64,000 nt of DNA from Alphaproteobacteria bacterium (GTDB lineage Bacteria; Pseudomonadota; Alphaproteobacteria; Micavibrionales; Micavibrionaceae): NCBI GenBank assembly GCA_020442385.1, contig JAGRKE010000015.1, positions 98,170 through 162,169 on the forward strand. The letters run 5' to 3'. The position numbers were made by a program, and so were the translations under genes. Positions 43,529-51,812 of this stretch are shown here, piece after piece. The notes below the pieces were generated by a model. It was given only the letters and a program-made list of their open reading frames with translations, ran no database searches and had not been told where the DNA came from. The stretch's first letter is position 1. The number at the start of each line of letters is the position of its first letter.

Positions 43529-43831
43529 ATGGAACAAATGCAAAAAAAATCGCAGCAGGTTTCAAACTTCCTAAAAGGGCTGGCGAGCCCGCACCGCTTG
43601 ATAATTTTGTGCCTTTTGTCAGAGGGTGAAAAAAATGTCGGCGAATTGATTGAGGCAACAGGGTTGTCGCAGACCTCTATGTCTCAGCATTTGGGTAAGT
43701 TGAAGGATGAGGGGATTGTGAATTTTCGCCGCGATCACAGGACGCTTTATTACGCAATTTGCCATGATGCCGTTAAAGACGTTATGGCTGTTTTGTTTAA
43801 ATATTTCTGCAAGGAGGATGGTGATGAATAA
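43529..43831 (+). CDS. ArsR-family regulator of BigR/SqrR (persulfide-sensing) type
   Basis: A 100-residue winged-helix repressor from ATG 43529. The DNA-reading helix is in GLSQTSMSQHLGKLKDEG. The metal-binding ELCVCD motif of classical ArsR is absent. Instead there are Cys at positions 28 (LIILCLL) and 94 (KYFCK), 66 residues apart. The sensing pairs C41/C107 of SqrR and C42/C108 of BigR have the same spacing and lie in the same helices, so this is probably a reactive-sulfur sensor. An extra Cys lies at 78. The gene overlaps the next, a rhodanese, by 8 bases. Confidence 0.85.
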   Translation: MEQMQKKSQQVSNFLKGLASPHRLIILCLLSEGEKNVGELIEATGLSQTSMSQHLGKLKDEGIVNFRRDHRTLYYAICHDAVKDVMAVLFKYFCKEDGDE

Positions 43832-44348
43832 TATTTCCGCAACACAGGCCGCAGCATGGCTGGCCAGCGGCGAGGCTGTTTTGATTGATGTGCGCGAGCC
43901 CGATGAGTTCCGCGCCGGACATGTTGTGCATGCGCTCTCGCTGCCGCTCAGCGCTTTGGATGATTGTATGGCGCAGCTTGATATTCCGGCTGAGCGCAAA
44001 CTGATTTTTCAATGCCTGAAAGGCGCGCGCGGTGAAAAGGCATGTGTTTCTGTGCGTGGCGGCTCATGCAAAAACGAAGTTTATAATCTTGAGGGCGGAA
44101 TCGATGCCTGGAAAGCGGCCGGGTTTCCTGTTGTTGGCGTGGATACGAGCGCGGGCGGTTTATCGATTTTCCGGCAGGTGCAGATTATTGTCGGCGGTTT
44201 GATTGCAGTGCTTGTTTTGCTGGGTCTTACAGGTCTGAGTGTAGCCTTTGTTTTCGCCGGACTTTTCGGCTTTGCCCTGTTCTTTGCCGGCATAACGGGC
44301 TGGTGCGGTTTGGCGATGCTGCTTTCAAAAATGCCATGGAATAAGTGA
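43824..44348 (+). CDS. Rhodanese with DUF2892 membrane domain (YgaP-like)
   Basis: A 174-residue protein with a cytoplasmic rhodanese domain (residues ~1-105; IDVREPDEFRAGHV, catalytic C64 in IFQCLKGARGEK) followed by two membrane helices of a DUF2892 domain (about 118-165), as in E. coli YgaP. It would move sulfane sulfur, perhaps to the membrane or out. An AAGGAGG ribosome site at 43811-43817 decides for ATG 43824. Co-transcription with the predicted persulfide-sensing regulator supports a sulfide or persulfide detoxification unit. Confidence 0.88.
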   Translation: MNNISATQAAAWLASGEAVLIDVREPDEFRAGHVVHALSLPLSALDDCMAQLDIPAERKLIFQCLKGARGEKACVSVRGGSCKNEVYNLEGGIDAWKAAGFPVVGVDTSAGGLSIFRQVQIIVGGLIAVLVLLGLTGLSVAFVFAGLFGFALFFAGITGWCGLAMLLSKMPWNK

Positions 44349-44421
44349 GAATAATTTTCTTCCCTTTTTCGCCGGAGTCCTATAGGTTTCGCGGCGGATA
44401 AACACGGACCACGGAAAAAGC

Positions 44422-46239
44422 ATGGCACAAGAACTACGCAATATCGCGATTATCGCGCACGTTGACCACGGCAAAACGACTCTTATTGATTCCCTGATGA
44501 AGCAAAGCGGTATGTTCCGCGCCAATCAGGCAGTGGACGAGCGCGTGATGGATTCGAATGATCTGGAGCGCGAGCGCGGCATTACCATTTTGGCCAAGCC
44601 GACATCCGTGCAGTGGGGTGAAACCCGCATCAACATTATCGATACGCCCGGTCACGCCGATTTCGGCGGCGAGGTGGAGCGCGTTCTGCATATGGCGGAT
44701 GGCGTTATCTTGCTGACGGATGCGGCGGAAGGGCCGATGCCGCAAACCAAATTCGTTTTGGGTAAGGCGCTGAAGCAAGGGCTGAAGCCGATTGTGATTA
44801 TCAATAAAATTGACCGCGCCGACCAACGCGCCGAAGAAGTGGTGGATGAGGTTTTTGATTTGTTTGTGTCATTGGATGCGAATGATGAGCAGCTGGATTT
44901 TCCTATTCTTTATGCCTCTGGCCGTGATGGTTGGTGTGTGAAAGACCTTGCAGATCCACGTGAGAATTTGCACCCGCTTTTGGATTTGGTGCTGGAGCAT
45001 GTGCCTGCGCCTGCCGGGGATATTAATGCCCCGTTCGCGATGCTGGCGACCCTGCTGGATTCTGACCCGTTTTTGGGCCGCTGCCTGACCGGCCGCGTGA
45101 TCCAAGGTAAGGCGAAGGTCAATGATAATGTGAAGGCGCTTAACCTGGACGGCGAAGTGGTTGAGCAAGGCCGCCTGACCAAGCTTTTGACCTTTGATGG
45201 CACTGAGCGCGTGCCGGTGAGTGAGGTTAAGGTGGGTGATATTATCTGTATCGCGGGCCTAAGCGAAGCTTCGGTTGCTGATACAATCGGCGCACCCACG
45301 CTGGATGCGCCTGTGGCCTCTACCCCGATTGATCCGCCAACGATGGCGGTGATGATCTCGGTGAACGACAGCCCGTTCGCCGGTAAAGAAGGCAAGAAGG
45401 TGACATCCACCATGATCCGTGAACGCCTTTTGGCTGAAGCCGAAACCAACGTCGCGATTACCTTTGAAGAAAGCGCTGGAAAAGACGCGTTTCAAATTGG
45501 CGGGCGCGGTGAATTGCAGCTGGGTGTTCTGATTGAGACCATGCGCCGTGAAGGGTTCGAGCTGACGGTATCGCGCCCCAAAGTGTTGTTCCAGGAAGAA
45601 AACGGACAGCGCATGGAGCCGATCGAGGAAGTAACGATTGATGTGGATGAGGAATATTCTTCAACCGTGGTCGATAAGATGAATCGCCGCAAGGCTGAGA
45701 TGACCGATATGCGCTCATCCGGCGCAGGCAAAACGCGCATCACATTTCTCGCGCCATCACGCGGCTTGATCGGTTATCAAAGCCAGTTTCTGACAGATAC
45801 GCGTGGTACGGGCGTATTCAACCGTATCTTCCATTCTTACGCGCCTTATAAAGGTGACATTCCGCAGCGCCGTCATGGATCGTTGATTTCCAACGATACA
45901 GGCACGGCTGTGGCCTATGCGCTGTTTAACCTGCAAGAGCGCGGAACGATGTTTATCGGTCACCAGACTCCGGTTTATGAGGGCATGATCATCGGTGAAA
46001 ATAGCCGCGAAGAAGATTTGGAAGTGAATGTGCTGAAGGGTAAGAAGCTGACCAACGTGCGCGCATCCGGAACGGATGATGCGGTCACACTCACCCCGCC
46101 GCGCAAAATGAGCCTCGAAGACATGATGTCCTACATCAATGATGATGAATTGCTGGAGGTTACGCCGCAATCGCTGCGCCTGCGTAAATTGCATTTATGT
46201 CCGCACGAGCGCAAACGCGCCAGCCGCGCCGCGGAATAA
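44422..46239 (+). CDS. typA: Ribosome-binding GTPase TypA/BipA
   Basis: Translation-factor-type GTPase that binds the 70S ribosome and helps 50S assembly and growth under stress. It is 605 residues. G motifs: AHVDHGKTT (G1), RGITI (G2), DTPGHADFG (G3) and NKIDR (G4). The later EF-G-like domains and the BipA-specific C-terminal domain ([20 protein letters not shown]) are intact. The gene is followed by the SRP RNA promoter a few bases after its stop. Confidence 0.97.
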   Translation: MAQELRNIAIIAHVDHGKTTLIDSLMKQSGMFRANQAVDERVMDSNDLERERGITILAKPTSVQWGETRINIIDTPGHADFGGEVERVLHMADGVILLTDAAEGPMPQTKFVLGKALKQGLKPIVIINKIDRADQRAEEVVDEVFDLFVSLDANDEQLDFPILYASGRDGWCVKDLADPRENLHPLLDLVLEHVPAPAGDINAPFAMLATLLDSDPFLGRCLTGRVIQGKAKVNDNVKALNLDGEVVEQGRLTKLLTFDGTERVPVSEVKVGDIICIAGLSEASVADTIGAPTLDAPVASTPIDPPTMAVMISVNDSPFAGKEGKKVTSTMIRERLLAEAETNVAITFEESAGKDAFQIGGRGELQLGVLIETMRREGFELTVSRPKVLFQEENGQRMEPIEEVTIDVDEEYSSTVVDKMNRRKAEMTDMRSSGAGKTRITFLAPSRGLIGYQSQFLTDTRGTGVFNRIFHSYAPYKGDIPQRRHGSLISNDTGTAVAYALFNLQERGTMFIGHQTPVYEGMIIGENSREEDLEVNVLKGKKLTNVRASGTDDAVTLTPPRKMSLEDMMSYINDDELLEVTPQSLRLRKLHLCPHERKRASRAAE

Positions 46240-46243
46240 AACC

Positions 46244-46272
46244 TTGCGTCCGTGCGCTGCGGGCGCTATATG
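46244..46272 (+). promoter_or_regulatory. Promoter of the SRP RNA gene
   Basis: TTGCGT (46244-46249) and TATATG (46267-46272) are separated by 17 bases. The expected start near 46280 coincides with the first pairing base of the SRP RNA. It lies 5 bases after the typA stop. Confidence 0.65.
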
Positions 46273-46279
46273 TTTTCGC

Positions 46280-46362
46280 GGAAGGGGCGGGCGGCGTTTT
46301 CGCCAACCCGGTCAGGACCGAAAGGTAGCAGCCGTAACGAAATTCTCCGGGTCGTTCCTTCC
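46280..46362 (+). ncRNA. ffs: Signal recognition particle RNA, small bacterial type (4.5S)
   Basis: The central hairpin contains GGTCAGGACCGAAAGGTAGC and AGCAGCC, the conserved SRP helix 8 with its GNRA tetraloop (GAAA here, GGAA in E. coli) and the asymmetric and symmetric loops that bind Ffh. The ends GGAAGG and CCTTCC pair, giving a molecule of ~83 bases, as expected for the short form. The 5' and 3' ends are set from pairing and from the promoter, so they are good to a few bases. In many proteobacteria ffs lies next to dnaX; here two genes separate them. Confidence 0.92.
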
Positions 46363-46372
46363 ACTTTCTTCA

Positions 46373-46456
46373 TAAGTTCATCCCTGAATGCGTTGCGTCT
46401 TTACTTGCGTAGGTTAACTACGCGGCGTTCCTAGCGCCTGTTCAGGAATAAACTTA
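46373..46456. repeat. Imperfect inverted repeat downstream of the SRP RNA
   Basis: Arms 46373-46388 and 46441-46456 match as an inverted repeat at 14 of 16 positions. Nested in the 52-base middle is a smaller hairpin, GCGTAG-GTTAA-CTACGC (46406-46422). The element might terminate the SRP transcript or be a palindromic mobile remnant. Its inner hairpin resembles the one at 61561-61578. Confidence 0.6.
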
Positions 46457-46538
46457 CTTCGAAAGCGCGTCTTGCTAAAAATAATTTTGCGGCTATCATT
46501 TGGCTCTTCAAATTGAAACAAAGAGACAGTCCCGCTTT

Positions 46539-48446
46539 ATGATCCCTTACAGACCAGATATTGATGGCCTTAGGGCAATTGCCGTTTTGATGGTTATTTT
46601 TTTCCATCTAGATATGTTGGCGATGAGCGGCGGGTTCGTCGGGGTTGATATTTTCTTTGTGATTTCGGGCTATTTGATTACCTCGATCATTATAAAAGAT
46701 CTCGATACGAAATCCTTTTCGATTGCCCGATTTTATGAACGCCGCATTCGCCGCATTTTGCCCGCCCTGGGCGTGGTTATGCTGTTTTGTATTGCGGTGT
46801 CGTACTTTCTTTTGTTCCCGGACGAATTTGCCTATTTCGGTTATTCCGTGTTTTCGATGGCCGTTTTTGGAACGAACTTCCTGTTCTGGAAGGAGTCGGG
46901 ATATTTTGAACCCGAAGCGGATATGGTGCCGTTGTTGCATACGTGGTCGCTTTCGGTCGAAGAGCAATTCTACGTTCTGTTTCCGCTGTTGCTGATTTTG
47001 ATTTTTAAATACGCGAAGCGCTGGCGCGCGCATCTTGTATCGGCGCTGTTGCTGCTTTCTTTTGCCGCGTGTTTGTGGGGCGGCGCGCATGAGAAAGAGG
47101 CGGCCATCTTTTATCTGCTGCCTGCGCGTGCGTGGGAATTGCTCGCGGGCTCTGTGCTGGCGTTGTCCTTTTTGCCCCAGCTTAAGGCTCGATGGCTTTG
47201 TAATGCACTGGGGGCGCTGGGTCTAGGCTTTGTGATTTATGCCGGGTTTGGTTTGAATGATGAAATTGTGTTCCCGGGGTGGGGTGCGCTCTGGCCGGTG
47301 CTGGGCAGTGCGCTGCTGATTTATTCGGCTATGAATGCACAAACGATTGTCGCCCGCGCCCTGTCTTTGAAGCCTGTGGTGTTTATCGGTAAGATTTCTT
47401 ATTCCCTGTATTTGTGGCATTGGCCGCTGATTGTTTTTTACAAATATGCGAGCCCCGAGCCGCTAACCCCGGCATGGAAGGCGGCGCTGCTTGGATTGTC
47501 TTTTGTACTGGCGGCTTTATCTTGGCGCTTTGTTGAAAACCCGGTGCGCTTTGGACTAAAGGTCTCGCGCAAAAAATTGTTCGCCTGGGCAGCGCTGGGC
47601 TCTTTGGCTTTTATTCTGATCGGACTTGGTATTCATTTTGGTAAAGGCCTGTCTTGGCGTTTCCCAGAAGATGTACAAACTCTTTCGGTGGCGAAGATCG
47701 GTGCTCCTGAACTTAAGAAAGCGCAAGACCTCCATTTCCCCGGCGATAGTTTCAGGTTCGGGCCGCAAGGCAAGGAGCCTTCTTTTATCGTTTGGGGCGA
47801 TTCCCATGCCTGGGCGGCGGCTTCCGCGCTGTCGGCTTTGGCAGATGAAACAGCGCGCGCCGGATATTTGCTTCAGCTGGGCGGGTGTATGCCATCCTTG
47901 CATAAGGTTGAGCGGTTTAAAGCGGAATGCGAAACTCAAAACCAGAAAGCGGTGGAATTTATCAGAGATCATCCGCAGATCAAGCGTATTATCTTGATTG
48001 GGTACTGGGAGGCCTATCAAAGGGAGCTGCTTAAAACCACCATTGAAGGTAAGCCGGAAGACGCCGATCCTTTCATTTATGCCATGGAATCGGTTTTGCA
48101 GACTTTAAAAGAATTAGACAAAGACGTGTTCATCGTTATGGATGCGCCCGTTGTTGGTGTGAAGCAGTTGCCGCTTTATTTGGCGCGGGCGAAATATTAC
48201 GGGCGCGAGGTTAATATCGATATGTCGCTCAAGCGGCATTTGCGTAAGATGGAAAAACTCTACGCCATTTTTGACGAATTACGGGCGGAATACGGCTTCA
48301 TCCAGATTTTCCCGCATGAAACATTGTGTCAGGACGGCGAGTGTCCGGTAATGCATGATAACCATTCGCTTTATTACGATAATGACCATTTATCGAGCTA
48401 TGGCGCGGTGTATTTAAAAGAGGCTTTCCGCCCGCTTTTTGAATAG
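46539..48446 (+). CDS. Acyltransferase-3 (OafA-like) with SGNH domain
   Basis: A 635-residue membrane enzyme that would O-acylate a cell-surface sugar such as O-antigen or peptidoglycan. The start at ATG 46539 gives the standard YRPDIDGLRAIAVLMVIFFHL N-terminus; a TTG start at 46500 would add 13 residues with no support. About ten membrane helices, with GGFVGVDIFFVISGYLI, the YERRIRRILPAL segment and HTWSLSVEEQFYVLFPLLL, form the acyltransferase-3 part. The C-terminal ~220 residues are an SGNH hydrolase-like domain (IVWGDSHAW block I and DNDHLSSYGAVYL with the D-x-x-H block V). The target glycan is unknown, and no polysaccharide cluster surrounds it. Confidence 0.93.
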   Translation: MIPYRPDIDGLRAIAVLMVIFFHLDMLAMSGGFVGVDIFFVISGYLITSIIIKDLDTKSFSIARFYERRIRRILPALGVVMLFCIAVSYFLLFPDEFAYFGYSVFSMAVFGTNFLFWKESGYFEPEADMVPLLHTWSLSVEEQFYVLFPLLLILIFKYAKRWRAHLVSALLLLSFAACLWGGAHEKEAAIFYLLPARAWELLAGSVLALSFLPQLKARWLCNALGALGLGFVIYAGFGLNDEIVFPGWGALWPVLGSALLIYSAMNAQTIVARALSLKPVVFIGKISYSLYLWHWPLIVFYKYASPEPLTPAWKAALLGLSFVLAALSWRFVENPVRFGLKVSRKKLFAWAALGSLAFILIGLGIHFGKGLSWRFPEDVQTLSVAKIGAPELKKAQDLHFPGDSFRFGPQGKEPSFIVWGDSHAWAAASALSALADETARAGYLLQLGGCMPSLHKVERFKAECETQNQKAVEFIRDHPQIKRIILIGYWEAYQRELLKTTIEGKPEDADPFIYAMESVLQTLKELDKDVFIVMDAPVVGVKQLPLYLARAKYYGREVNIDMSLKRHLRKMEKLYAIFDELRAEYGFIQIFPHETLCQDGECPVMHDNHSLYYDNDHLSSYGAVYLKEAFRPLFE

Positions 48447-48593
48447 GGCGCTCATACACAAAAAAGAGCCTCTAATTTTCACATGTCTTTTTGCAATTCG
48501 GCTTGTTTTCTGGCATCTTGGTAGTGAACGGAATTACTGCGTATCTTTATTGCCATTTCGGCACGGTTTACATCAAAGGCTAGGAAAACTCAC

Positions 48594-49613
48594 ATGGGCA
48601 AAAACACCCCTGTGCTGTCGCGTGTTGCAGCACAATTTTTCTCAGATACGCATACATTTCACAAACATAATGGCGGCGTGCCGAAACATCTTCAAAAGCT
48701 TTATGCCAGCGAGGCAGAGAAGATATATTTCGTCGGCGATACCACTGATTTTGAATATGTCGCGCATGCCCTGCACGAAAAGGGATATAAGCTGCGGGAC
48801 TTCCCGGCGGATTTCACAAAAGTGCTGGAGATTTTAAAACCGCATAATCAGGAAATGCATCTGCGCTTTTATGACGCGATGATTTATAAGGCGGCACAGG
48901 GCAAAGAGCTGGTCTTTTTGGGTGGCAATCACGATGAAGGCATGGATTTGCTCGATGGTTTAGCTCTGGAAGATATCGCCATTCGCAAAGAGGCAATTTA
49001 TGACGCCGGGGTGCATGGCCGTTATCACGTTGAACATGGCCAGCATTTTGATGAATGGTTCGGCAAGGGGTATTCGGATTGGGTGAGCGAGAAAGCCTGC
49101 CGAATTCTCGATCACGCATTGGAGTTTGATTTTGAGTTGGGGCAGAAATTCCCAAAACTCAGCGAAACCTATGCCTTCACGAACACGCTTAAGGGGTTTG
49201 CAAAAAGTGTAGGCGTGGTGAAACCGTTTAAAAATAATGCGCTGGCCAAAGCGTTTAAGAAGGGCGTGGATGGCGTGATTTGTGGCCATATTCATAAGGC
49301 GGCCAACACCTTTGAGGCGTATAGAGACCGCACGATACAATATATCAATACCGGCGACGGGCTGACGCACGGCACATCCTGGATTCACGATCAGGGTGTG
49401 TGGAGTAAGCTCAAGCGCAAGAGTCTGCCTGAGTGGACGAAAGAAATTCTCGACCCGCTGAGCAACCCGTTGGAGAAATACAAATACCGCGATCAAAGCA
49501 TCGCTTTTTTGCAGGCGGGCTGGCGCGCGCAGCTGGAATATCTGCATATGAAGGAAAAGGCGAAGGTAAAGCTGGGGCTGGATATACTTGAGCCCGCGCT
49601 GGAGACTGCATAA
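48594..49613 (+). CDS. Calcineurin-like metallophosphoesterase
   Basis: A 339-residue enzyme with the standard two-metal phosphoesterase motifs: FSDTH (DxH), GDTTD, GGNHDE (GNHD) and CGHIH. It resembles the UDP-2,3-diacylglucosamine pyrophosphatase-like (LpxH/YbbF) group in overall organisation, but it is longer and has large helical inserts (for example residues ~60-100), so a lipid A role is a guess. The C-terminal ~60 residues are Lys-rich. It stands between the acyltransferase and dnaX, where SRP RNA is normally adjacent to dnaX. Confidence 0.87.
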   Translation: MGKNTPVLSRVAAQFFSDTHTFHKHNGGVPKHLQKLYASEAEKIYFVGDTTDFEYVAHALHEKGYKLRDFPADFTKVLEILKPHNQEMHLRFYDAMIYKAAQGKELVFLGGNHDEGMDLLDGLALEDIAIRKEAIYDAGVHGRYHVEHGQHFDEWFGKGYSDWVSEKACRILDHALEFDFELGQKFPKLSETYAFTNTLKGFAKSVGVVKPFKNNALAKAFKKGVDGVICGHIHKAANTFEAYRDRTIQYINTGDGLTHGTSWIHDQGVWSKLKRKSLPEWTKEILDPLSNPLEKYKYRDQSIAFLQAGWRAQLEYLHMKEKAKVKLGLDILEPALETA

Positions 49614-49674
49614 TTTGTGGGAGAAACGGGCGCAGCGTTTGCCCTTGGCCGGGAATCGGATTACTAATTGAAGT

Positions 49675-51363
49675 ATGTCTGAGCAAAATACACCCTACCG
49701 CGTTTTAGCGCGTAAATATCGTCCCCAGAATTTCGAAGAGCTGATCGGTCAGGATGCGCTGGTCAGGACGCTCAAAAATGCGATTCAATCGGGGCGCATT
49801 GCCCATGCGTTTATGCTGACCGGGGTGCGCGGTGTGGGGAAGACGACGACGGCGCGCATTATCGCCAAAGCGCTCAATTATGTGGGCCCGAATGGGTCCG
49901 CTGGGCCCACCACCGGGGACACCAGCGATTGTAAATTATGCCAGGCGATTTCTGAGGATCGTCACCCGGATGTGATTGAGATGGATGCTGCTAGTCGTAC
50001 AGGCGTGGATGACATTCGCGAAATTCTCGATGGGGTTCGCTACGCCCCGACCGAAGCGCGCTATAAAGTCTATATCATCGACGAGGTGCATATGCTCTCC
50101 AAGCAGGCGTTTAATGCGCTACTAAAAACATTGGAAGAGCCGCCAGAGCATGTGAAATTTATTTTCGCGACCACGGAAATCCGCAAAGTGCCGATTACGG
50201 TGCTTTCGCGCTGTCAGCGTTTTGACCTGCGCCGCGTGGATGTGCCGACTTTGATGGATCACTTCAAGAATATCTGCGCGCAGGAAAAGGTGGAGATTGA
50301 AGAAGATGCTGTGGCGCTGGTCGCGCGAGCGGCGGACGGCTCTGTGCGTGATGGTCTGTCTTTGCTTGATCAGGCGATTGCGTTGGCGGGCGAGAAAATT
50401 ACCGGCCAGCAGATACAAGATATGTTGGGGCTGGCCGACCGTGCCCGTAATATGGATTTGCTGGAGCGCGCTTTGACCGGGGATATGCCCGAGGCGCTGG
50501 AGATTATGGATGAGCTGTACCGTAGCGGCGCGGATCCCGTGGTGCTGGTGCAAGACTTACTAGATTTAACTCATATCTTAACCAAGCTGCGCGCCGTTCC
50601 GGCGGCGGGTGAAATGAAGCACGCCATGGCCGCCGATGAGGTGAAACGCGCGGGCGCGTTGGCGGGGAATTTATCCATGCCGACCTTGGGCAAGACATGG
50701 CAGATATTGCTGAAAGGCTTGGGGGAGGTGCAAAGCGCGCCCAATCCGCAAAGCGCCGCCGAGATGGTCATCATTCGTCTTGCTTATGCAGCCGATCTGC
50801 CGGACCCGAAAGATTTGATCAAGAAATTGAGCGAGGAGAGTGGTGATGCTCCCGCGATCTCGACATCTTCACCGTCCGAGCCGCCTCCACCACCGCGTGA
50901 AAAGGTCTCAGCCGCTATGGGCGGCGGGGCGGCAACGAATGCAGCGCCCGCACCTGAGCCTCAGCCGCAAACACAAAGCATTCCCGAAACGGAAACGGCG
51001 GTCCATAGCCTTGCCGATGTGGTGAGTGTGCTGGAGGGCGCAAGCGAGGTTCTGTTGGCCGGGCAGGTTTATCAATATGCGCATTTGGTGAAGTTTGAGC
51101 AGGGCCGCATTGAAATGCGCCCGGCAGAGCATGCGCCGCCAAAAATGACGCAGGATTTGGGACGCGTGCTTAGCGCTGTAACAAATATGCGCTGGGTTGT
51201 CTCTATCTCCGGCGCTGCGGGTGCACCGACTCTGGCTGAACAAGCCGAAGCGGCCCGCCAGCAAGAGGTTTCAAATATTCTCCAGATGCCCGTGATGAAA
51301 GAGGTTATGGAGGTCTTTCCTGAAGCCGAGCTTGTCGATATTATAGAGTTGAAAAAGGATTAA
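49675..51363 (+). CDS. dnaX: DNA polymerase III subunits gamma and tau
   Basis: Clamp-loader ATPase. The Walker A motif is GVRGVGKTTTA (about 50-60), and IIDEVHMLSKQAFNALLKTLEEPPEHVKFIFATTE gives the Walker B and sensor 1 regions. The 562-residue protein has a Pro/Ala-rich linker (about 395-445) and a C-terminal tau-like domain. The zinc module is unusual: two of the four Cys expected (equivalent to E. coli C64 and C73) are replaced by Y69 and T83, with only C86 and C89 left. No A6G-type slippery site for gamma synthesis is obvious. Next downstream is a palindromic repeat and ybaB, so the dnaX-ybaB link is kept. Confidence 0.95.
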   Translation: MSEQNTPYRVLARKYRPQNFEELIGQDALVRTLKNAIQSGRIAHAFMLTGVRGVGKTTTARIIAKALNYVGPNGSAGPTTGDTSDCKLCQAISEDRHPDVIEMDAASRTGVDDIREILDGVRYAPTEARYKVYIIDEVHMLSKQAFNALLKTLEEPPEHVKFIFATTEIRKVPITVLSRCQRFDLRRVDVPTLMDHFKNICAQEKVEIEEDAVALVARAADGSVRDGLSLLDQAIALAGEKITGQQIQDMLGLADRARNMDLLERALTGDMPEALEIMDELYRSGADPVVLVQDLLDLTHILTKLRAVPAAGEMKHAMAADEVKRAGALAGNLSMPTLGKTWQILLKGLGEVQSAPNPQSAAEMVIIRLAYAADLPDPKDLIKKLSEESGDAPAISTSSPSEPPPPPREKVSAAMGGGAATNAAPAPEPQPQTQSIPETETAVHSLADVVSVLEGASEVLLAGQVYQYAHLVKFEQGRIEMRPAEHAPPKMTQDLGRVLSAVTNMRWVVSISGAAGAPTLAEQAEAARQQEVSNILQMPVMKEVMEVFPEAELVDIIELKKD

Positions 51364-51368
51364 TGCAC

Positions 51369-51467
51369 TTGTCATCCCGAGCGAAGTCGAGGGATCGGGA
51401 GTGCTTGATAGATTTAAGATTTCTCCGCTTCAGCCGAATGGTATTCGGCTTTCGGTCGAAATGACAA
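51369..51467. repeat. Palindromic intergenic repeat element between dnaX and ybaB
   Basis: The ends 51369-51384 and 51452-51467 are inverted repeats (13 of 16 positions, TTGTCAT at both outer ends), and a perfect 8-bp hairpin, AGCCGAAT-GGT-ATTCGGCT, lies at 51432-51450. The pattern (TTGTCATCCCGAGCGAAGTCG near one end and CGAAATGACAA at the other) is the form of the short palindromic repeats dispersed in many bacterial genomes. There is no coding content, and it would be transcribed as part of the dnaX-ybaB message. Confidence 0.75.
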
Positions 51468-51491
51468 TTTTGTTTAAAAGGGACAGTAGAG

Positions 51492-51809
51492 ATGATCAAT
51501 ATTCAGAAAATGATGCAGCAAGCCCAGCAGGTGCAATTCAAAATGCAGGAATTGCAGGAAAAGTTGAAGGATATCGAGGTTGATGGTGAGGCCGGCGGCG
51601 GTCTGATTAAGGTTGTCATGACCTGTGACGGGCGCGTAAAATCGCTCGATGTTGCCGCCGAAGCGGGCGAGGATAAAGAAACGATGGAAGATTTGATCAT
51701 CGCTGCCATCAACAATGCGACCGATGCCAAGGAAGCCCGCGTTCAGGACGAAACCAAAGCCGTAATGAGCGAAATGGGCCTGCCTGAAGACGCAAAACTA
51801 CCGTTTTAA
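51492..51809 (+). CDS. ybaB: YbaB/EbfC family nucleoid-associated protein
   Basis: Small DNA-binding protein that helps compact the nucleoid. It is 105 residues, a dimer with helical ends. Family marks: MINIQKMMQQAQQVQFKMQELQEKL, the VDGEAGGGLIKVVMTCDG strand and the DEDKETMEDLIIAAINNA-type helix. It normally lies between dnaX and recR; recR is absent here, and a sulfotransferase gene starts 3 bases later. Confidence 0.94.
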   Translation: MINIQKMMQQAQQVQFKMQELQEKLKDIEVDGEAGGGLIKVVMTCDGRVKSLDVAAEAGEDKETMEDLIIAAINNATDAKEARVQDETKAVMSEMGLPEDAKLPF

Positions 51810-51812
51810 TCA

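Noticed and set aside
46603..47090. Minus-strand 160-codon frame in the acyltransferase gene
   Set aside because: Gln/Arg/His-rich shadow of hydrophobic codons.
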